DNA of 48,197 bases from an uncultured Flavobacteriaceae bacterium (GCA_905479095.1 CAJQLD010000063.1:1-48197), one strand, 5' to 3'. Shown: positions 16,921 to 27,703, numbered from the stretch's first letter. The notes: generated by a model not told the origin, from the letters alone. A program made the numbers and translations.

Positions 16921-18171
16921 ATGGAACTAAAGCGAGTTGTAGTAACAGGTCTTGGAGCATTGACTCCAATTGGCAATACAAAAGACGCTTATTGGGACGC
17001 CCTGATAAGTGGAAAAAGTGGTTGTGCGCCTGTGACGTATTTTGATACAGAACATTTCAAAACAAAATTTGCTTGTGAACTAAAAAATTTCGATGTATCG
17101 GACTTCTTTGATCGTAAAGAAGCTCGTAAAATGGATCGGTTTGCGCAATATGCTATGGTGGCTTCTGACGAAGCCATCATAGATGCCAAACTAGATTTAG
17201 ACGCTACAAACAAACTTAGAGTCGGCGTCATTTGGGGTGCTGGAATTGGTGGAATTGAAACCTTCCAAAACGAAGTGATGAACTTTGCCAATGGTAATGG
17301 AACCCCAAGATTCAATCCCTTTTTTATCCCTAAAATGATTGCAGATATCGCCCCTGGTAATATCTCTATCAAACATGGATTTATGGGGCCAAACTACACA
17401 ACCGTATCGGCATGTGCCTCTTCGGCCAATGCTATTTTTGACGCTTTAAATTTAATTCGTCTTGGGCATTGTGATGTTATTGTTAGTGGTGGTAGCGAGG
17501 CAACGATCAATCAATCAGGTATGGGTGGATTTAATGCCATGCATGCACTCTCTACAAGAAATGAAAGCCCAGAAACTGCTTCAAGACCTTTTGACGGAAC
17601 CCGAGATGGTTTTGTTTTAGGAGAAGGCGCTGGTGCACTTATCTTGGAAGAATACGAACACGCTAAAGCTAGAGGCGCAAAAATCTATGCAGAACTTGTT
17701 GGTGGCGGGCTTTCTTCAGATGCTTACCATATGACCGCACCGCACCCTGATGGGATTGGTGTTATTGCTGTTATGAAAAATTGTCTTGAGAACGCAGGGT
17801 TAAAGCCTGAAGACGTAGACGCCATTAATACCCATGGAACTTCGACTCCACTTGGAGATGTTGCTGAACTGAAGGCCATTAAAGAAGTTTTTGGTGCTCA
17901 TGCCAAAAACATAAATATTAATTCTACAAAATCCATGACTGGTCACTTACTTGGTGCCGCTGGAGCGATTGAAGCCATTGCGGCTATTTTATCCATAGAG
18001 CATGGTATTATTCCTCCAACGATCAACCATACAACGCCAGACGAAAACATTGATCCTGAATTAAATCTTACCTTAAATAAAGCTCAAAAGCGAGACGTTA
18101 ATGTTGTGATGAGCAACACGTTTGGTTTTGGCGGTCATAATGCATGTGTTGTTTTCAAAAAACTAGATTAA
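16921..18171 (+). CDS. fabF: 3-oxoacyl-ACP synthase II
   Basis: A condensing enzyme that extends acyl-ACP with malonyl-ACP. It is 416 residues, full length. The catalytic triad is Cys165 (VSACASSAN), His305 (NTHGTSTPLGD) and His342 (KSMTGHLLGAAG). The C-terminal GFGGHNACVVF strand is the family signature. It lies between acpP (16-base gap) and rnc (6-base gap), so the three form one operon. FabF rather than FabB is indicated by the close match of the Cys-His-His spacing and by linkage to acpP. Confidence 0.96.
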   Translation: MELKRVVVTGLGALTPIGNTKDAYWDALISGKSGCAPVTYFDTEHFKTKFACELKNFDVSDFFDRKEARKMDRFAQYAMVASDEAIIDAKLDLDATNKLRVGVIWGAGIGGIETFQNEVMNFANGNGTPRFNPFFIPKMIADIAPGNISIKHGFMGPNYTTVSACASSANAIFDALNLIRLGHCDVIVSGGSEATINQSGMGGFNAMHALSTRNESPETASRPFDGTRDGFVLGEGAGALILEEYEHAKARGAKIYAELVGGGLSSDAYHMTAPHPDGIGVIAVMKNCLENAGLKPEDVDAINTHGTSTPLGDVAELKAIKEVFGAHAKNININSTKSMTGHLLGAAGAIEAIAAILSIEHGIIPPTINHTTPDENIDPELNLTLNKAQKRDVNVVMSNTFGFGGHNACVVFKKLD

Positions 18172-18177
18172 AATTAT

Positions 18178-18918
18178 TTGAATTCTATTCGAAATATCTT
18201 TAAGCAACGCTCTCCTAAGAGCCGAGAGCTTGTAGCATCTGTGAAAAAAATTGTGGGATTCACTCCCTCAAAAACCCTGTACTACGAAAAAGCGCTTACA
18301 CATAGCTCAACAAACCAAAAAGACTTACTTGGAAACCCCATAAGCTATGAACGCTTAGAATTTGTAGGGGATGCGATATTGAGTGCTGTAATTGCACACT
18401 ATTTGTTTGATAAAGCACCAAAAGGCGACGAGGGTTATTTGACTAAAATGCGTTCTAAGGTCGTCAGTCGAGATCACCTAAATGAAATCGGAAAAGAACT
18501 GGGTCTTTCTCATTTAATGCACTCAAGAATTTCGGTGGGGAAGTTTGGTGATAATATTCACGGCAATCTATTCGAAGCCTTAATTGGTGCTGTTTATTTA
18601 GATAAAGGTTACGTTGTTTGTGAAAAATTTATTTACAAGACCGTCATTAATCCGCATGTAGATATTGATACTTTGGAGGGTAAAATCATAAGTTACAAAG
18701 GGCTTATCATTGAATGGTGTCAAAAAGAAAAAAAGCACTTTGATTTTGAAATTCAAAAAGACACGGGAAAAGATGTGTTACAGCATTTTTCTGTCAAGCT
18801 CATTATTAATGGGAAAACAATTGCAAAAGCGAGGGCAACCTCTAAAAAGAAAGCAGAAGAAAAAGTTTCCAAGCGCGCTTATTTTGTACTACAAGACAAA
18901 ATAAATAAACGATCTTAA
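18178..18918 (+). CDS. rnc: Ribonuclease III
   Basis: A 246-residue double-strand-specific endoribonuclease that processes rRNA precursors and structured mRNAs. The signature ERLEFVGDAIL is at 58-68, the second acidic cluster is around Glu133 (LFEALIGAVYLD), and a double-stranded RNA-binding domain lies at about 175-244, ending in a KKKAEEKVSKRA helix. The start codon is TTG at 18178, six bases after the fabF stop. No in-frame ATG occurs before residue 91, inside the catalytic domain, and the N-terminal MNSIRNIF resembles flavobacterial orthologs. The linkage to acpP-fabF is common in bacteria. Confidence 0.92.
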   Translation: MNSIRNIFKQRSPKSRELVASVKKIVGFTPSKTLYYEKALTHSSTNQKDLLGNPISYERLEFVGDAILSAVIAHYLFDKAPKGDEGYLTKMRSKVVSRDHLNEIGKELGLSHLMHSRISVGKFGDNIHGNLFEALIGAVYLDKGYVVCEKFIYKTVINPHVDIDTLEGKIISYKGLIIEWCQKEKKHFDFEIQKDTGKDVLQHFSVKLIINGKTIAKARATSKKKAEEKVSKRAYFVLQDKINKRS

Positions 18919-19034
18919 TAAAATAGCACCTTCAAGACTACAACGTTTTCGTAATAATTTAGCTTTAAGAAGCCTTAATACGAAGTCAAATATTGTCTTA
19001 ATATCTTATATTTACAGAATGAATGTTAAACAAT

Positions 19035-19517
19035 ATGGCCGTACATAAACTTCTTGTTGATGATTTTGAAGACGCAAGTTACGCGCTTCTAGCCATCCAT
19101 TGCGACGTAGAAGATTATCGATTGGCTTATTTTTTAAATCAAACTTTAGCAACTAAACTGGCACGGACTGAAGAAGATTTGGACTTTATAATGTCTAAAG
19201 CCTCCTTTTCTGTTTTTGAGTGGAATAATCCTCATTTACAAACCGATTGGCACCTTGTTAAAAATCATTGCCTCGTTGAAGAAAATGAGACAATTTCTCA
19301 AGGTTTATTTGCCGGGAGCAACGATAAAACCTGGAGTATTCATTGCTTTTTGCCCGAACATCAATCCGTTGATTATTTTTTAAAAATAAATAATGGCGGT
19401 GGAATTATTAATGAAAAAGGAATCCTAAATACGATTCAAAAAATATCAAAAATATCGACAGCTTACAGCTTAGATATTACAAAACTTAAATCAAAAGAAC
19501 ATTTAATATTTAATTAA
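19035..19517 (+). CDS. IPExxxVDY-family protein
   Basis: About 160 residues, named for the motif that here reads LPEHQSVDY (residues 106-114). It is a Bacteroidetes family of unknown biochemical function. The start at 19035 (MAVHKLLVDDF) agrees with the usual N-terminus; an ATG 12 bases earlier at 19023 adds MLNN and is possible. There is no signal peptide or membrane segment. The stop shares its last base with the pyk ATG (TAATG), so translation is coupled to pyruvate kinase. This linkage makes a role in tuning central carbon metabolism conceivable, but that is inference. Confidence 0.85.
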   Translation: MAVHKLLVDDFEDASYALLAIHCDVEDYRLAYFLNQTLATKLARTEEDLDFIMSKASFSVFEWNNPHLQTDWHLVKNHCLVEENETISQGLFAGSNDKTWSIHCFLPEHQSVDYFLKINNGGGIINEKGILNTIQKISKISTAYSLDITKLKSKEHLIFN

Positions 19518-20965
19518 TGTCACACACAAGAAAGAAAACAAAAATTGTCGCTACACTAGGTCCCGCAATAAACTCAAAGGAAATGCTCCTTAAAATGGTT
19601 GCAGCCGGTGTCAATGTATTTAGAATTAACTTTTCACATGCAGACTATGAAGATGTAAAATTACGAATCAAACACATTCGAGAAATCAACGAAGAGCATG
19701 GTTATAACGCCTCAATTCTAGCTGATTTACAAGGCCCTAAATTACGGGTCGGTGTGATGAAGGATGACGTAGTTGTTAATCCTGGGGACGAAATAATTTT
19801 TGCCACTGGCGAACGTTTTGAAGGTACAAAAGAGCGCGTTTACATGACGTACGATCGGTTCCCTTTAGATACAAATCCAGGTGAACGTATTTTATTGGAT
19901 GATGGAAAGCTTCTTTTTGAAGTAATCTCAAGCAACCAAAAAGACGAAGTGAAAGCCAAAGTGATTCAAGGGGGGCCTCTAAAATCTAAAAAGGGTGTCA
20001 ACCTTCCAAATACCAATATTTCGCAACCAGCGCTCACTGAAAAGGATAAGGAAGATGCTGTGTTTGCGATCCAACAAGAAGTGGATTGGATGGCCCTTTC
20101 ATTTGTAAGACATCCAGAAGATTTAATGGAATTACAAAATTTAATATCAGAACATAGTTCTTATAAAATTCCAATTATCGCTAAGATTGAAAAACCAGAA
20201 GCGATCGAAAATATTGACAAAATTGTAGCGTATTGCGATGGATTAATGGTTGCCAGAGGCGATTTGGGGGTTGAAATCCCTGCACATCAAGTGCCTTTAA
20301 TTCAGAAAGAATTAGTCCTTAAGGCAAAGAATGCTCGAATTCCTGTGATTATTGCGACTCAAATGATGGAGTCAATGATTGATAGCCTCACACCATCGCG
20401 TGCAGAGGTTAATGACGTTGCTAACTCTGTGATGGACGGTGCCGATGCTGTCATGCTATCTGGTGAAACATCTGTTGGTCAATATCCTGTTCAAGTAATT
20501 GAAAAAATGTCGGATATTATTAAAGCAGTCGAAAATTCAGAGTTAATTCATGTTCCACAAAAACCACCACACGTTCGAACAAAGCGTTATATCACAAAAT
20601 CTATTTGCTATCATGCAGCAAATATGGCAAACGAAATTAATGCTCGTGCAATTTCAACACTCACAAATAGTGGTTACACCGCCTTTCAAATTTCGGCTTG
20701 GCGTCCTGATGCTCATATTCTTGTGTTTTCATCTAACAAACGAATTATCTCTCAATTGAATTTACTGTGGGGCGTTCGTGCGTTTCATTATGACAAGTTT
20801 GCATCTACCGACGAAACGATTAATGATGTCAATCGGATTGCTTATGATAAAGGCTATGTGGAAGCAGATGACTTGGTTATCAGCTTAGCAGCAATGCCAA
20901 TGAAAGATAAAGGAATGGTTAATACCTTAAGGGTTAGTGAAGTAAAAGACTACTCCAAGATATAA
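19517..20965 (+). CDS. pyk: Pyruvate kinase
   Basis: Last step of glycolysis: PEP plus ADP gives pyruvate plus ATP. It is 482 residues. Key sites visible are RINFSHAD (36-43, nucleotide binding), the catalytic Lys223 in IIAKIEKPEA, the metal ligands Glu225 and Asp249 (VARGDLGVEIP), and the ATQMMESM substrate loop. The C-terminal domain is complete but short, consistent with a tetrameric enzyme lacking the extra C-terminal PEP-utiliser-like domain. It is coupled to the IPExxxVDY gene by a one-base overlap. It converges on ilvA with only 23 bases between the stops and no clear hairpin. Confidence 0.96.
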   Translation: MSHTRKKTKIVATLGPAINSKEMLLKMVAAGVNVFRINFSHADYEDVKLRIKHIREINEEHGYNASILADLQGPKLRVGVMKDDVVVNPGDEIIFATGERFEGTKERVYMTYDRFPLDTNPGERILLDDGKLLFEVISSNQKDEVKAKVIQGGPLKSKKGVNLPNTNISQPALTEKDKEDAVFAIQQEVDWMALSFVRHPEDLMELQNLISEHSSYKIPIIAKIEKPEAIENIDKIVAYCDGLMVARGDLGVEIPAHQVPLIQKELVLKAKNARIPVIIATQMMESMIDSLTPSRAEVNDVANSVMDGADAVMLSGETSVGQYPVQVIEKMSDIIKAVENSELIHVPQKPPHVRTKRYITKSICYHAANMANEINARAISTLTNSGYTAFQISAWRPDAHILVFSSNKRIISQLNLLWGVRAFHYDKFASTDETINDVNRIAYDKGYVEADDLVISLAAMPMKDKGMVNTLRVSEVKDYSKI

Positions 20966-20988
20966 TACGTAATTAATGTGATGATTAT

Positions 20989-22251
20989 CTAAACTAAAAA
21001 CTGAAACAAATCTGGTTTTTCGTTTAGATAATTTCCATAAAAATTATGGCGTTTCATTCGTGCGATTAAGGGTTCAAAATCACTTGGAGATTTAATCTCA
21101 ATTCCAACCACTGCTACATCATTTTCTCGGTTTACCTTTTTGGTATATTCAAAGTGTGTGATGTCATCATTCGGGCCTAATATATCGACCACAAACTCAC
21201 GCAAAGCTCCCGCACGTTGTGGAAAGGTAATAATGAAATAATGTTTTAAGTTCGAATAGAGTAAAGCGCGTTCTTTGATCTCTGCGGTTCTTGTGATATC
21301 GTTGTTGCCTCCGCTGATAATACACACGACGTTTTTACCTTTTATCTCTTCCTTATACGTCTCTAAAGCTGCCACACTCAATGCGCCAGCAGGTTCTGCG
21401 ATAATAGCCTCCTTATTATACAAATCTAAAATGGCTTGACACGCACTCCCTTCATGAATCGTAATCATATCATGTAGGTTTTTCTGGCAAATTGCGAAGT
21501 TTAGGTCTCCAACTCGCTTCACCGCTGCACCATCGACAAAATTGTCAATTTTATCCAGTTGAATAACCCCGTCATTTTGGAAAGCGGCCTTCATTGATGG
21601 CGCTCCTTCGGGTTCAATACCAATAATTTTGGTCGTTGGGGATAGATGTTTAAAAACGGTAGACATTCCTGAGGCTAATCCACCGCCACCTACCGCCACA
21701 AAAATATAATCAATTGGAGCTGGGGTTTGATGGACCAGCTCCAATCCTAATGTTGCCTGCCCTTCAATTACTTTTTTGTCATTAAAGGGGTGTATAAACG
21801 TTTTTTGGCGTTCCGTACAATCTTTTACAGCTGCACTGTAGGCATCGTCAAAACTGTCCCCTACAAGGATGATTTTGATGTAATGCTCACCAAACATCTT
21901 GGCACGTTCAATTTTTTGTTTAGGAGTGGTCGTTGGCATAAAAATAGTGCCTTGTATTTTTAATAATTTACAAGACAAGGCAACCCCTTGAGAGTGATTT
22001 CCTGCACTGGCACAAACCACGCCATTTGCTGCTTCCTCAGACGTTAAAGAGGACATTTTATTATACGCACCACGTATTTTATAGGATCGAACCACCTGTA
22101 AATCTTCCCGCTTAAAGCTTATATTACACTCAAAATTTGAGGAATACTGCAAGTTAGGAACCAAAGGCGTAATGTTTGCGACGCCTTCAAGGTTTTTTGC
22201 AGCTGCTTCTACAGCTTCAATCGTTGGAAAATAAGTGGTCGTTTCTGACAT
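20989..22251 (-). CDS. ilvA: Threonine dehydratase (biosynthetic)
   Basis: Deaminates threonine to 2-oxobutanoate, the entry to isoleucine. It is 420 residues. The pyridoxal-phosphate lysine is Lys58 in RSYKIRGAYNKM, and the phosphate-binding glycine loop is VGGGGLASG near 190. A single ACT-like regulatory domain fills the last 90 residues (FPQRAGALREFVVDILGPNDD), shorter than the two-domain E. coli enzyme. Isoleucine feedback is therefore likely but may differ in detail. It is the last gene of the ilv operon, five bases after ilvC. Confidence 0.94.
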   Translation of the reverse strand: MSETTTYFPTIEAVEAAAKNLEGVANITPLVPNLQYSSNFECNISFKREDLQVVRSYKIRGAYNKMSSLTSEEAANGVVCASAGNHSQGVALSCKLLKIQGTIFMPTTTPKQKIERAKMFGEHYIKIILVGDSFDDAYSAAVKDCTERQKTFIHPFNDKKVIEGQATLGLELVHQTPAPIDYIFVAVGGGGLASGMSTVFKHLSPTTKIIGIEPEGAPSMKAAFQNDGVIQLDKIDNFVDGAAVKRVGDLNFAICQKNLHDMITIHEGSACQAILDLYNKEAIIAEPAGALSVAALETYKEEIKGKNVVCIISGGNNDITRTAEIKERALLYSNLKHYFIITFPQRAGALREFVVDILGPNDDITHFEYTKKVNRENDVAVVGIEIKSPSDFEPLIARMKRHNFYGNYLNEKPDLFQFLV

Positions 22252-22256
22252 TCGCT

Positions 22257-23735
22257 TTAGGCGTCGGTTTTTATAACTTTCATTGCGGTCATAGAAGCTC
22301 TTAATTTTGCTCCTACTATTTCTACTGGGTGATTTCTTATAATCGCATTAATTCTAATTAATTCTAGATTATCAACGCCGTTCTCTGAGCTATACGCTTT
22401 ACCAATAATATCAGTTTTTACAGTCTTCATAAAGTCTGTTAACAACGGTTTACAAGCATGGTCAAATAAATAACAACCATATTCTGCCGTATCAGAAATT
22501 ACACGATTCATTTCAGCTAATTTCATTCTTGCAATTGTATTTGCAATTAATGGTGTTTCGTGTAAAGATTCGTAGTATGCAGAAGCGTCAATAATACCAG
22601 AATCTGTCATTGCTTCAAAAGCTAATTCAACACCAGATCTAACAAACGCAACTAATAACGTTCCGTGGTCAAAGTATTCTTGTTCTGGAATTTCTTGATC
22701 TGTAATTGTTTGCTTTTCAAAAGCAGTTTCTCCTGTAGCCGCTCTCCAAGTTAACAAGTTTTTATCATCATTTGCCCAGTCTTCCATCATTGTTTTAGAA
22801 AAATGACCAGTCATAATATCATCCATATGTTTTTGGAACAATGGACGCATAATATCTTTTAATTCTTCAGAAAGTCTAAACGCTTCTACTTTAGCAGGGT
22901 TCGACAATCTGTCCATCATATTCGTGATGCCACCATGCTTTAACGCTTCGGTTACAGTTTCCCAACCATACTGAATTAATTTAGCGGCATAACCCGCGTC
23001 AATTCCTTCTGCTACCATTTTATCAAAAGATAAAATTGCTCCTGTTTGTAACAAACCACATAAAATAGTTTGCTCTCCCATTAAATCACTTTTAACTTCG
23101 GCAACAAATGACGATTCTAATACGCCAGCTCTATGACCACCTGTGGCAACTGCATAGGCTTTGGCTTGCGCCCATCCTTTGCCTTCTGGATCATTTTCTG
23201 GATGTACAGCAGTTAATGTTGGTACTCCAAACCCTCTTTTATATTCTTCTCTAACTTCAGAACCAGGACATTTTGGCGCTACCATGATTACCGTTAAATC
23301 TTCACGAATTTGCATCCCTTCTTCAACAATATTAAAACCATGAGAATACGATAATGTGGCTCCTTTTTTTAATAAAGGCATAATTGTTTTTACCACGTGT
23401 GTATGTTGCTTATCTGGTGTTAAGTTAATAACGACATCTGCAGTTGGCAATAAGTCTTCATAGGTTCCAACTTTAAAATTGTTTGACGTTGCATTTACAT
23501 ACGAGTCTCTTTTTTGATCTATAGCAGCTTGTCTTAGTGTATAAGAAATGTCTAAACCAGAATCTCTCATGTTTAAACCTTGGTTTAAACCTTGGGCTCC
23601 ACAGCCTACAATAACAATTTTCTTGCCTTTTAATGCTGTGACTCCGTCTTCAAATTCTGAAGCGTCCATAAAACGACATTTCCCTAATTGTTCTAATTTT
23701 TCTCTTAATGTTAATGTGTTAAAATAATTTGCCAT
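22257..23735 (-). CDS. ilvC: Ketol-acid reductoisomerase, class II
   Basis: Isomerises and reduces acetolactate or acetohydroxybutyrate with NADPH and magnesium. It is 492 residues, the long class II form with a duplicated knotted C-terminal domain as in E. coli (491 residues). The Rossmann fingerprint [12 protein letters not shown] is near residue 44, and magnesium-binding acids lie in the C-terminal helices. It sits between ilvN (12-base gap) and ilvA (5-base gap). The long class in a Bacteroidetes genome is normal. Confidence 0.95.
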   Translation of the reverse strand: MANYFNTLTLREKLEQLGKCRFMDASEFEDGVTALKGKKIVIVGCGAQGLNQGLNMRDSGLDISYTLRQAAIDQKRDSYVNATSNNFKVGTYEDLLPTADVVINLTPDKQHTHVVKTIMPLLKKGATLSYSHGFNIVEEGMQIREDLTVIMVAPKCPGSEVREEYKRGFGVPTLTAVHPENDPEGKGWAQAKAYAVATGGHRAGVLESSFVAEVKSDLMGEQTILCGLLQTGAILSFDKMVAEGIDAGYAAKLIQYGWETVTEALKHGGITNMMDRLSNPAKVEAFRLSEELKDIMRPLFQKHMDDIMTGHFSKTMMEDWANDDKNLLTWRAATGETAFEKQTITDQEIPEQEYFDHGTLLVAFVRSGVELAFEAMTDSGIIDASAYYESLHETPLIANTIARMKLAEMNRVISDTAEYGCYLFDHACKPLLTDFMKTVKTDIIGKAYSSENGVDNLELIRINAIIRNHPVEIVGAKLRASMTAMKVIKTDA

Positions 23736-23747
23736 TTTAGTTATTTG

Positions 23748-24278
23748 TTAGTTTTTGAATGCGTTTAGCATTTCTGTTATTTTTAATTCGTCTTTGGTGA
23801 CTGCGATCCGTGCGGAACGTACAAATTGCATGATCCCAAAAACACTTAATTCTCTGTGAAGAAGGTCTATTTCGCTTCGACGCCCTGATTTTTCGAGTAC
23901 AAAAAATACTTTATTTACAGTGACAATTCGCGCATTACTTTCTTTAATGATGTTTTGAATTTGACGTTCTTCGAACAATAAATCTGATTTGATTTTAAAC
24001 AAACAAGACTCTTGACAGATGGTGTCTTCATCCATGTGATAATAGGCTTTTATAACCTCAACTTGCTTTTCGATTTGACCGATAATTTTTTTAACACGTT
24101 CTTCCGTCATGTTGATCAATATCGTGAAACGCGACACGCCTTCAATTTCAGAAACAGAGATGTTAAGACTTTCAATGTTGATTTGTCGTCTTTGAAAAAT
24201 TGCTGAAATTCTATTGAGCAATCCGATATTGTTTTCGGTATATATCGATATTGTATATAGTTGTTTTTCTGTTTCCAT
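23748..24278 (-). CDS. ilvN: Acetolactate synthase small (regulatory) subunit
   Basis: A 176-residue regulatory subunit binding valine. It has an N-terminal ACT domain (YTISIYTENNIGLLNRIS, then FTILINMTEERVKKI) and a C-terminal half like IlvH (ARIVTVNKVFFVLEKSG). The start is the ATG at 24278, two bases after the ilvB stop. The frame can be extended upstream to 24356 but this would overlap ilvB and adds an unrelated basic segment, so I rejected it. Its position between ilvB and ilvC and the short gaps show co-transcription. Confidence 0.92.
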   Translation of the reverse strand: METEKQLYTISIYTENNIGLLNRISAIFQRRQINIESLNISVSEIEGVSRFTILINMTEERVKKIIGQIEKQVEVIKAYYHMDEDTICQESCLFKIKSDLLFEERQIQNIIKESNARIVTVNKVFFVLEKSGRRSEIDLLHRELSVFGIMQFVRSARIAVTKDELKITEMLNAFKN

Positions 24279-24280
24279 TC

Positions 24281-26014
24281 TTATTCTAATCTTATGTCTG
24301 ACACCGATGCTCCCGAAGGAACCATTGGAAATACATTGTTTTCTTTTTCTACGCAAACTTCTAAGAAATAGGGTTCATCGCTATCAATCATTTCCTTAAC
24401 GGCAGATGCTAAATCTTCGCGTTTCGTGACTTTTTGAGCTTCTATATAATAGCCTTTTGCAATGGCTACAAAATTAGGGTTTACCATTTCTGTAGAGGCG
24501 TAACGTTTGTCAAAAAATAATTGTTGCCACTGTCGAACCATTCCTAAAAATTCATTGTTCAAAACGACTATTTTTACCGGAACTTTGTTCTGAAAAATGG
24601 TACCAAGCTCTTGAATGGTCATTTGATATCCTCCATCGCCAATAATAGCAACCACTTCGCGGTCTGGAGCCGCCATTTTAGCGCCGATAGCAGCGGGTAA
24701 CGCAAAGCCCATAGTGCCTAATCCCCCAGAAGTAATATTACTCTTACTAACATTAAAATCTGCATATCGACACGCGATCATTTGATGTTGACCAACATCT
24801 GAAACAATGGCTGCTTCGCCTTTCGTTTGAATGTTTATTTCTTTAAGCACTTCGCCCATTGTAAGGCCTTCTGTGGTTGGGTGAAGGTCGTTTTTTATGA
24901 CTTTTTCATATTCGATGTCGTATAAGTCTTTAAACTTTTGCAACCATTCTGGATGTGAATTCGAGTTAAGAAGTGGTAATAATTTAGATAAACTATCCCT
25001 CGCGTCTCCTAAAACAGCGACGTCTGTTTTAATGTTTTTATCAATTTCAGAGGGATCGATTTCAAAATGAACAATTTTGGCTTGTGTGGCATATTCGTCT
25101 AATTTGCCAGTAACTCTATCGTCAAATCGCATGCCAATAGCAATCAACACATCGCATTCATTGGTAAGTACATTGGGTGCATAGTTTCCATGCATTCCAA
25201 CCATTCCTATATTTAAAGGATGAGATGTCGGAATTGCCGAAGCCCCTAAAATGGTCCATGCTGCGGGAATTCCTGTCTTTTCAATCACTGCTTTAAGCTC
25301 CTCTTCTGCTTTTCCAAGAATTACGCCTTGTCCCCAAACAATCATTGGTTTTTTGGCATTGTTTATGATTTCAGCTGCAGCAGAAATCGCAGCCTCATCT
25401 GTTTTTGGAACCGGTACATAACTACGAACCCCGGTACATTTTTTATATTCAAAATCAAATTCTTCAAACTGGGCATCCTTGGTAATGTCAATTAAAACAG
25501 GTCCCGGACGTCCACTTTTGGCAATATAAAATGCGCGAGCGATTATTTCTGGAATTTGGGATGCCTTAGTAACTTGGTGATTCCACTTTGTCACTGGGGT
25601 TGAAATTCCAACAATATCGGTTTCTTGAAATGCATCACTCCCTAACAAATGAGACGGAACTTGACCCGTTATACAAACCATTGGGGTTGAATCTATTTGT
25701 GCATCGGCAATTCCAGTAATTAGGTTCGTTGCACCTGGTCCAGAAGTGGCCATCGCAACTCCTACTTTTCCTGAGATTCGCGCATACCCTTGGGCGGCAT
25801 GTGCAGCACATTGTTCGTGTCTTGTAAGCACATGGTTAATTTCCCCTTCATATTTATAGAGCTCGTCATAAACGGGCATAATTGCACCTCCAGGGTAGCC
25901 GTATAAAACTTCTACACCTTCGGCTAATAAACATCTTACAATGGCTTCGCTCCCTGAAATACGTTCTTTGGGCTGCTCTAAGTATTGCTTTTGTTTGGCG
26001 GTTAATGTTTCCAT
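24281..26014 (-). CDS. ilvB: Acetolactate synthase large (catalytic) subunit
   Basis: A thiamine diphosphate enzyme condensing two pyruvates, or pyruvate with 2-oxobutanoate. It is 577 residues. The catalytic glutamate is Glu67 (RHEQCAAHAAQGYAR), the FAD/quinone-like segment GPGATNLITG follows, and the ThDP-magnesium motif runs from GDG (459-461) to NN (486-487). The paired small subunit is immediately downstream. A nine-base gap separates it from ilvD upstream. Biosynthetic AHAS rather than the catabolic enzyme is supported by the ilvN partner and operon. Confidence 0.95.
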   Translation of the reverse strand: METLTAKQKQYLEQPKERISGSEAIVRCLLAEGVEVLYGYPGGAIMPVYDELYKYEGEINHVLTRHEQCAAHAAQGYARISGKVGVAMATSGPGATNLITGIADAQIDSTPMVCITGQVPSHLLGSDAFQETDIVGISTPVTKWNHQVTKASQIPEIIARAFYIAKSGRPGPVLIDITKDAQFEEFDFEYKKCTGVRSYVPVPKTDEAAISAAAEIINNAKKPMIVWGQGVILGKAEEELKAVIEKTGIPAAWTILGASAIPTSHPLNIGMVGMHGNYAPNVLTNECDVLIAIGMRFDDRVTGKLDEYATQAKIVHFEIDPSEIDKNIKTDVAVLGDARDSLSKLLPLLNSNSHPEWLQKFKDLYDIEYEKVIKNDLHPTTEGLTMGEVLKEINIQTKGEAAIVSDVGQHQMIACRYADFNVSKSNITSGGLGTMGFALPAAIGAKMAAPDREVVAIIGDGGYQMTIQELGTIFQNKVPVKIVVLNNEFLGMVRQWQQLFFDKRYASTEMVNPNFVAIAKGYYIEAQKVTKREDLASAVKEMIDSDEPYFLEVCVEKENNVFPMVPSGASVSDIRLE

Positions 26015-26023
26015 AATAATAAA

Positions 26024-27703
26024 TTAAAATTCATCAGTAACACATCCTTCAGATGCTGATGAAACGGTTCTTGCATATTTATAAAGCACACCTCTTGTTA
26101 CTTTCAAGGCTGGTGCTACCCATTTCGATTTTCGAGCTTGAAGTTCTTCGTCAGACACTTCGAGTATAATGGAGTTGGTTTCGGCGTCAATCGTAATGAT
26201 ATCGCCATCTTTTACCAGGGCAATCGCCCCCCCTTCTTGTGCTTCTGGAGTAATATGACCAACCACAAATCCGTGTGTCCCTCCTGAAAAACGTCCGTCG
26301 GTAATTAACGCCACATCTTTCCCTAATCCTGCGCCCATAATAGCTGCGGTAGGTTTTAACATTTCTGGCATTCCTGGACCTCCTTTTGGGCCTTCGTAAC
26401 GAATCACCACAACATCGCCTTTACTGACTTTACCGTCGCGAATCCCATCATTAGCATCGTATTCACCTTCAAAAACTTTAGCGGTTCCTCTGTACTTTAA
26501 ACCTTCTTTTCCTGTGATTTTAGCAACACTTCCCTCCGTCGCTAAATTACCATAGAGCATTCTTAAATGCCCAGAAGATTTTATGGGTGCTTCAAGAGGT
26601 CTGATAACGTCTTGACCTTCTTTAAGGTCTGCAACCTCCGCCAGGTTTTCTGCAATTGTTTTCCCTGTGACGGTTAAACAATCTCCATGAAGTAACCCTT
26701 TGTTTAATAAGTATTTCATAACCGCAGGAATTCCACCAACATGGTGCAAATCTTCCATTAAGTATTTTCCGCTTGGTTTTAAGTCGGCTAAAAACGGTGT
26801 ATTGTCGCTTATTCTTTGAAAATCTTCAAGAGTGAATTTTATTTGAGCTGCTCTAGCAATCGCTAAAAAGTGTAGAACTGCGTTGGTTGAACCCCCAAGA
26901 ATTGTCACAAGTCGAATTGCGTTTTCAAGTGATTTCTTGGTGATAACATCTGATGGTTTTATATCTTTTTCTAACAATATGCGCATGGCTTCCCCTGCGT
27001 TAATTGCGTCTGATTGTTTTTCTTTGCCTGTTGCTGGGTTTGAGGAATTAAAAGGAAGTGTCATACCAAGTGCTTCAATGGCTGATGCCATGGTATTGGC
27101 TGTATACATTCCGCCACAAGCACCGGCCCCAGGGCATGCTTTTTCTACAATTTGTTCAAACTCAGACTCAGACATCGTGCCTGCAACCTTACTTCCCCAC
27201 GCTTCAAACGCAGAAACAATATCTAATTTTTGTCCATTATGACATCCGGAATCAATTGTACCTCCATACACCAAAATTGCTGGCTTGTCGACACGAATCA
27301 TGGCCATTAAGGCTCCGGGCATGTTTTTGTCACAGCCAACAACGGTAATCAAACCATCATAACTCATTGCTTGAACAACCGTTTCCATGGAATCGGCAAT
27401 GACATCTCGAGACGGTAATGAAAATCGCATCCCTGGAGTTCCCATAGAAATTCCATCACTAACCCCTATTGTGTTAAAAATCAATCCAATAACATCTTTG
27501 TTTAGCGTACCTTTTTTGACCAGTTTTGCTAAATCATTAAGGTGCATATTACAAGGGTTACCCTCGTATCCTGTACTTGCAATTCCTACCAACGGTTTTT
27601 TAAAATCCTCTTTGGTCAGTCCAATAGCATGGAGCATGGCTTGAGCAGCGGGTTGTGTTGGGTCTTGAGTAACTGCTTTGCTGTATTTATTTAGTTCTTT
27701 CAT
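26024..27703 (-). CDS. ilvD: Dihydroxy-acid dehydratase
   Basis: Dehydrates dihydroxy acids to the 2-oxo acids of valine and isoleucine, using an iron-sulfur cluster. It is 559 residues. The cluster cysteines are Cys51 (NPCNMH), Cys124 (GCDKNMPG) and Cys196 ([12 protein letters not shown]). The ATG at 27703 is preferred over a TTG two codons upstream. It is the first gene of ilvD-ilvB-ilvN-ilvC-ilvA. A candidate -7 box reading TAATTTCG on the minus strand (27729-27736) and a 17-base inverted repeat at 27796-27812 lie upstream. No leader peptide rich in Ile, Val or Leu codons is visible, so attenuation of the enteric kind is not supported. Confidence 0.95.
   Translation of the reverse strand: MKELNKYSKAVTQDPTQPAAQAMLHAIGLTKEDFKKPLVGIASTGYEGNPCNMHLNDLAKLVKKGTLNKDVIGLIFNTIGVSDGISMGTPGMRFSLPSRDVIADSMETVVQAMSYDGLITVVGCDKNMPGALMAMIRVDKPAILVYGGTIDSGCHNGQKLDIVSAFEAWGSKVAGTMSESEFEQIVEKACPGAGACGGMYTANTMASAIEALGMTLPFNSSNPATGKEKQSDAINAGEAMRILLEKDIKPSDVITKKSLENAIRLVTILGGSTNAVLHFLAIARAAQIKFTLEDFQRISDNTPFLADLKPSGKYLMEDLHHVGGIPAVMKYLLNKGLLHGDCLTVTGKTIAENLAEVADLKEGQDVIRPLEAPIKSSGHLRMLYGNLATEGSVAKITGKEGLKYRGTAKVFEGEYDANDGIRDGKVSKGDVVVIRYEGPKGGPGMPEMLKPTAAIMGAGLGKDVALITDGRFSGGTHGFVVGHITPEAQEGGAIALVKDGDIITIDAETNSIILEVSDEELQARKSKWVAPALKVTRGVLYKYARTVSSASEGCVTDEF

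Noticed and set aside
24279-24356. Upstream extension of ilvN
   Set aside because: It overlaps the end of ilvB, and the extra residues are not like the ACT-domain start; the ATG at 24278 fits the family.
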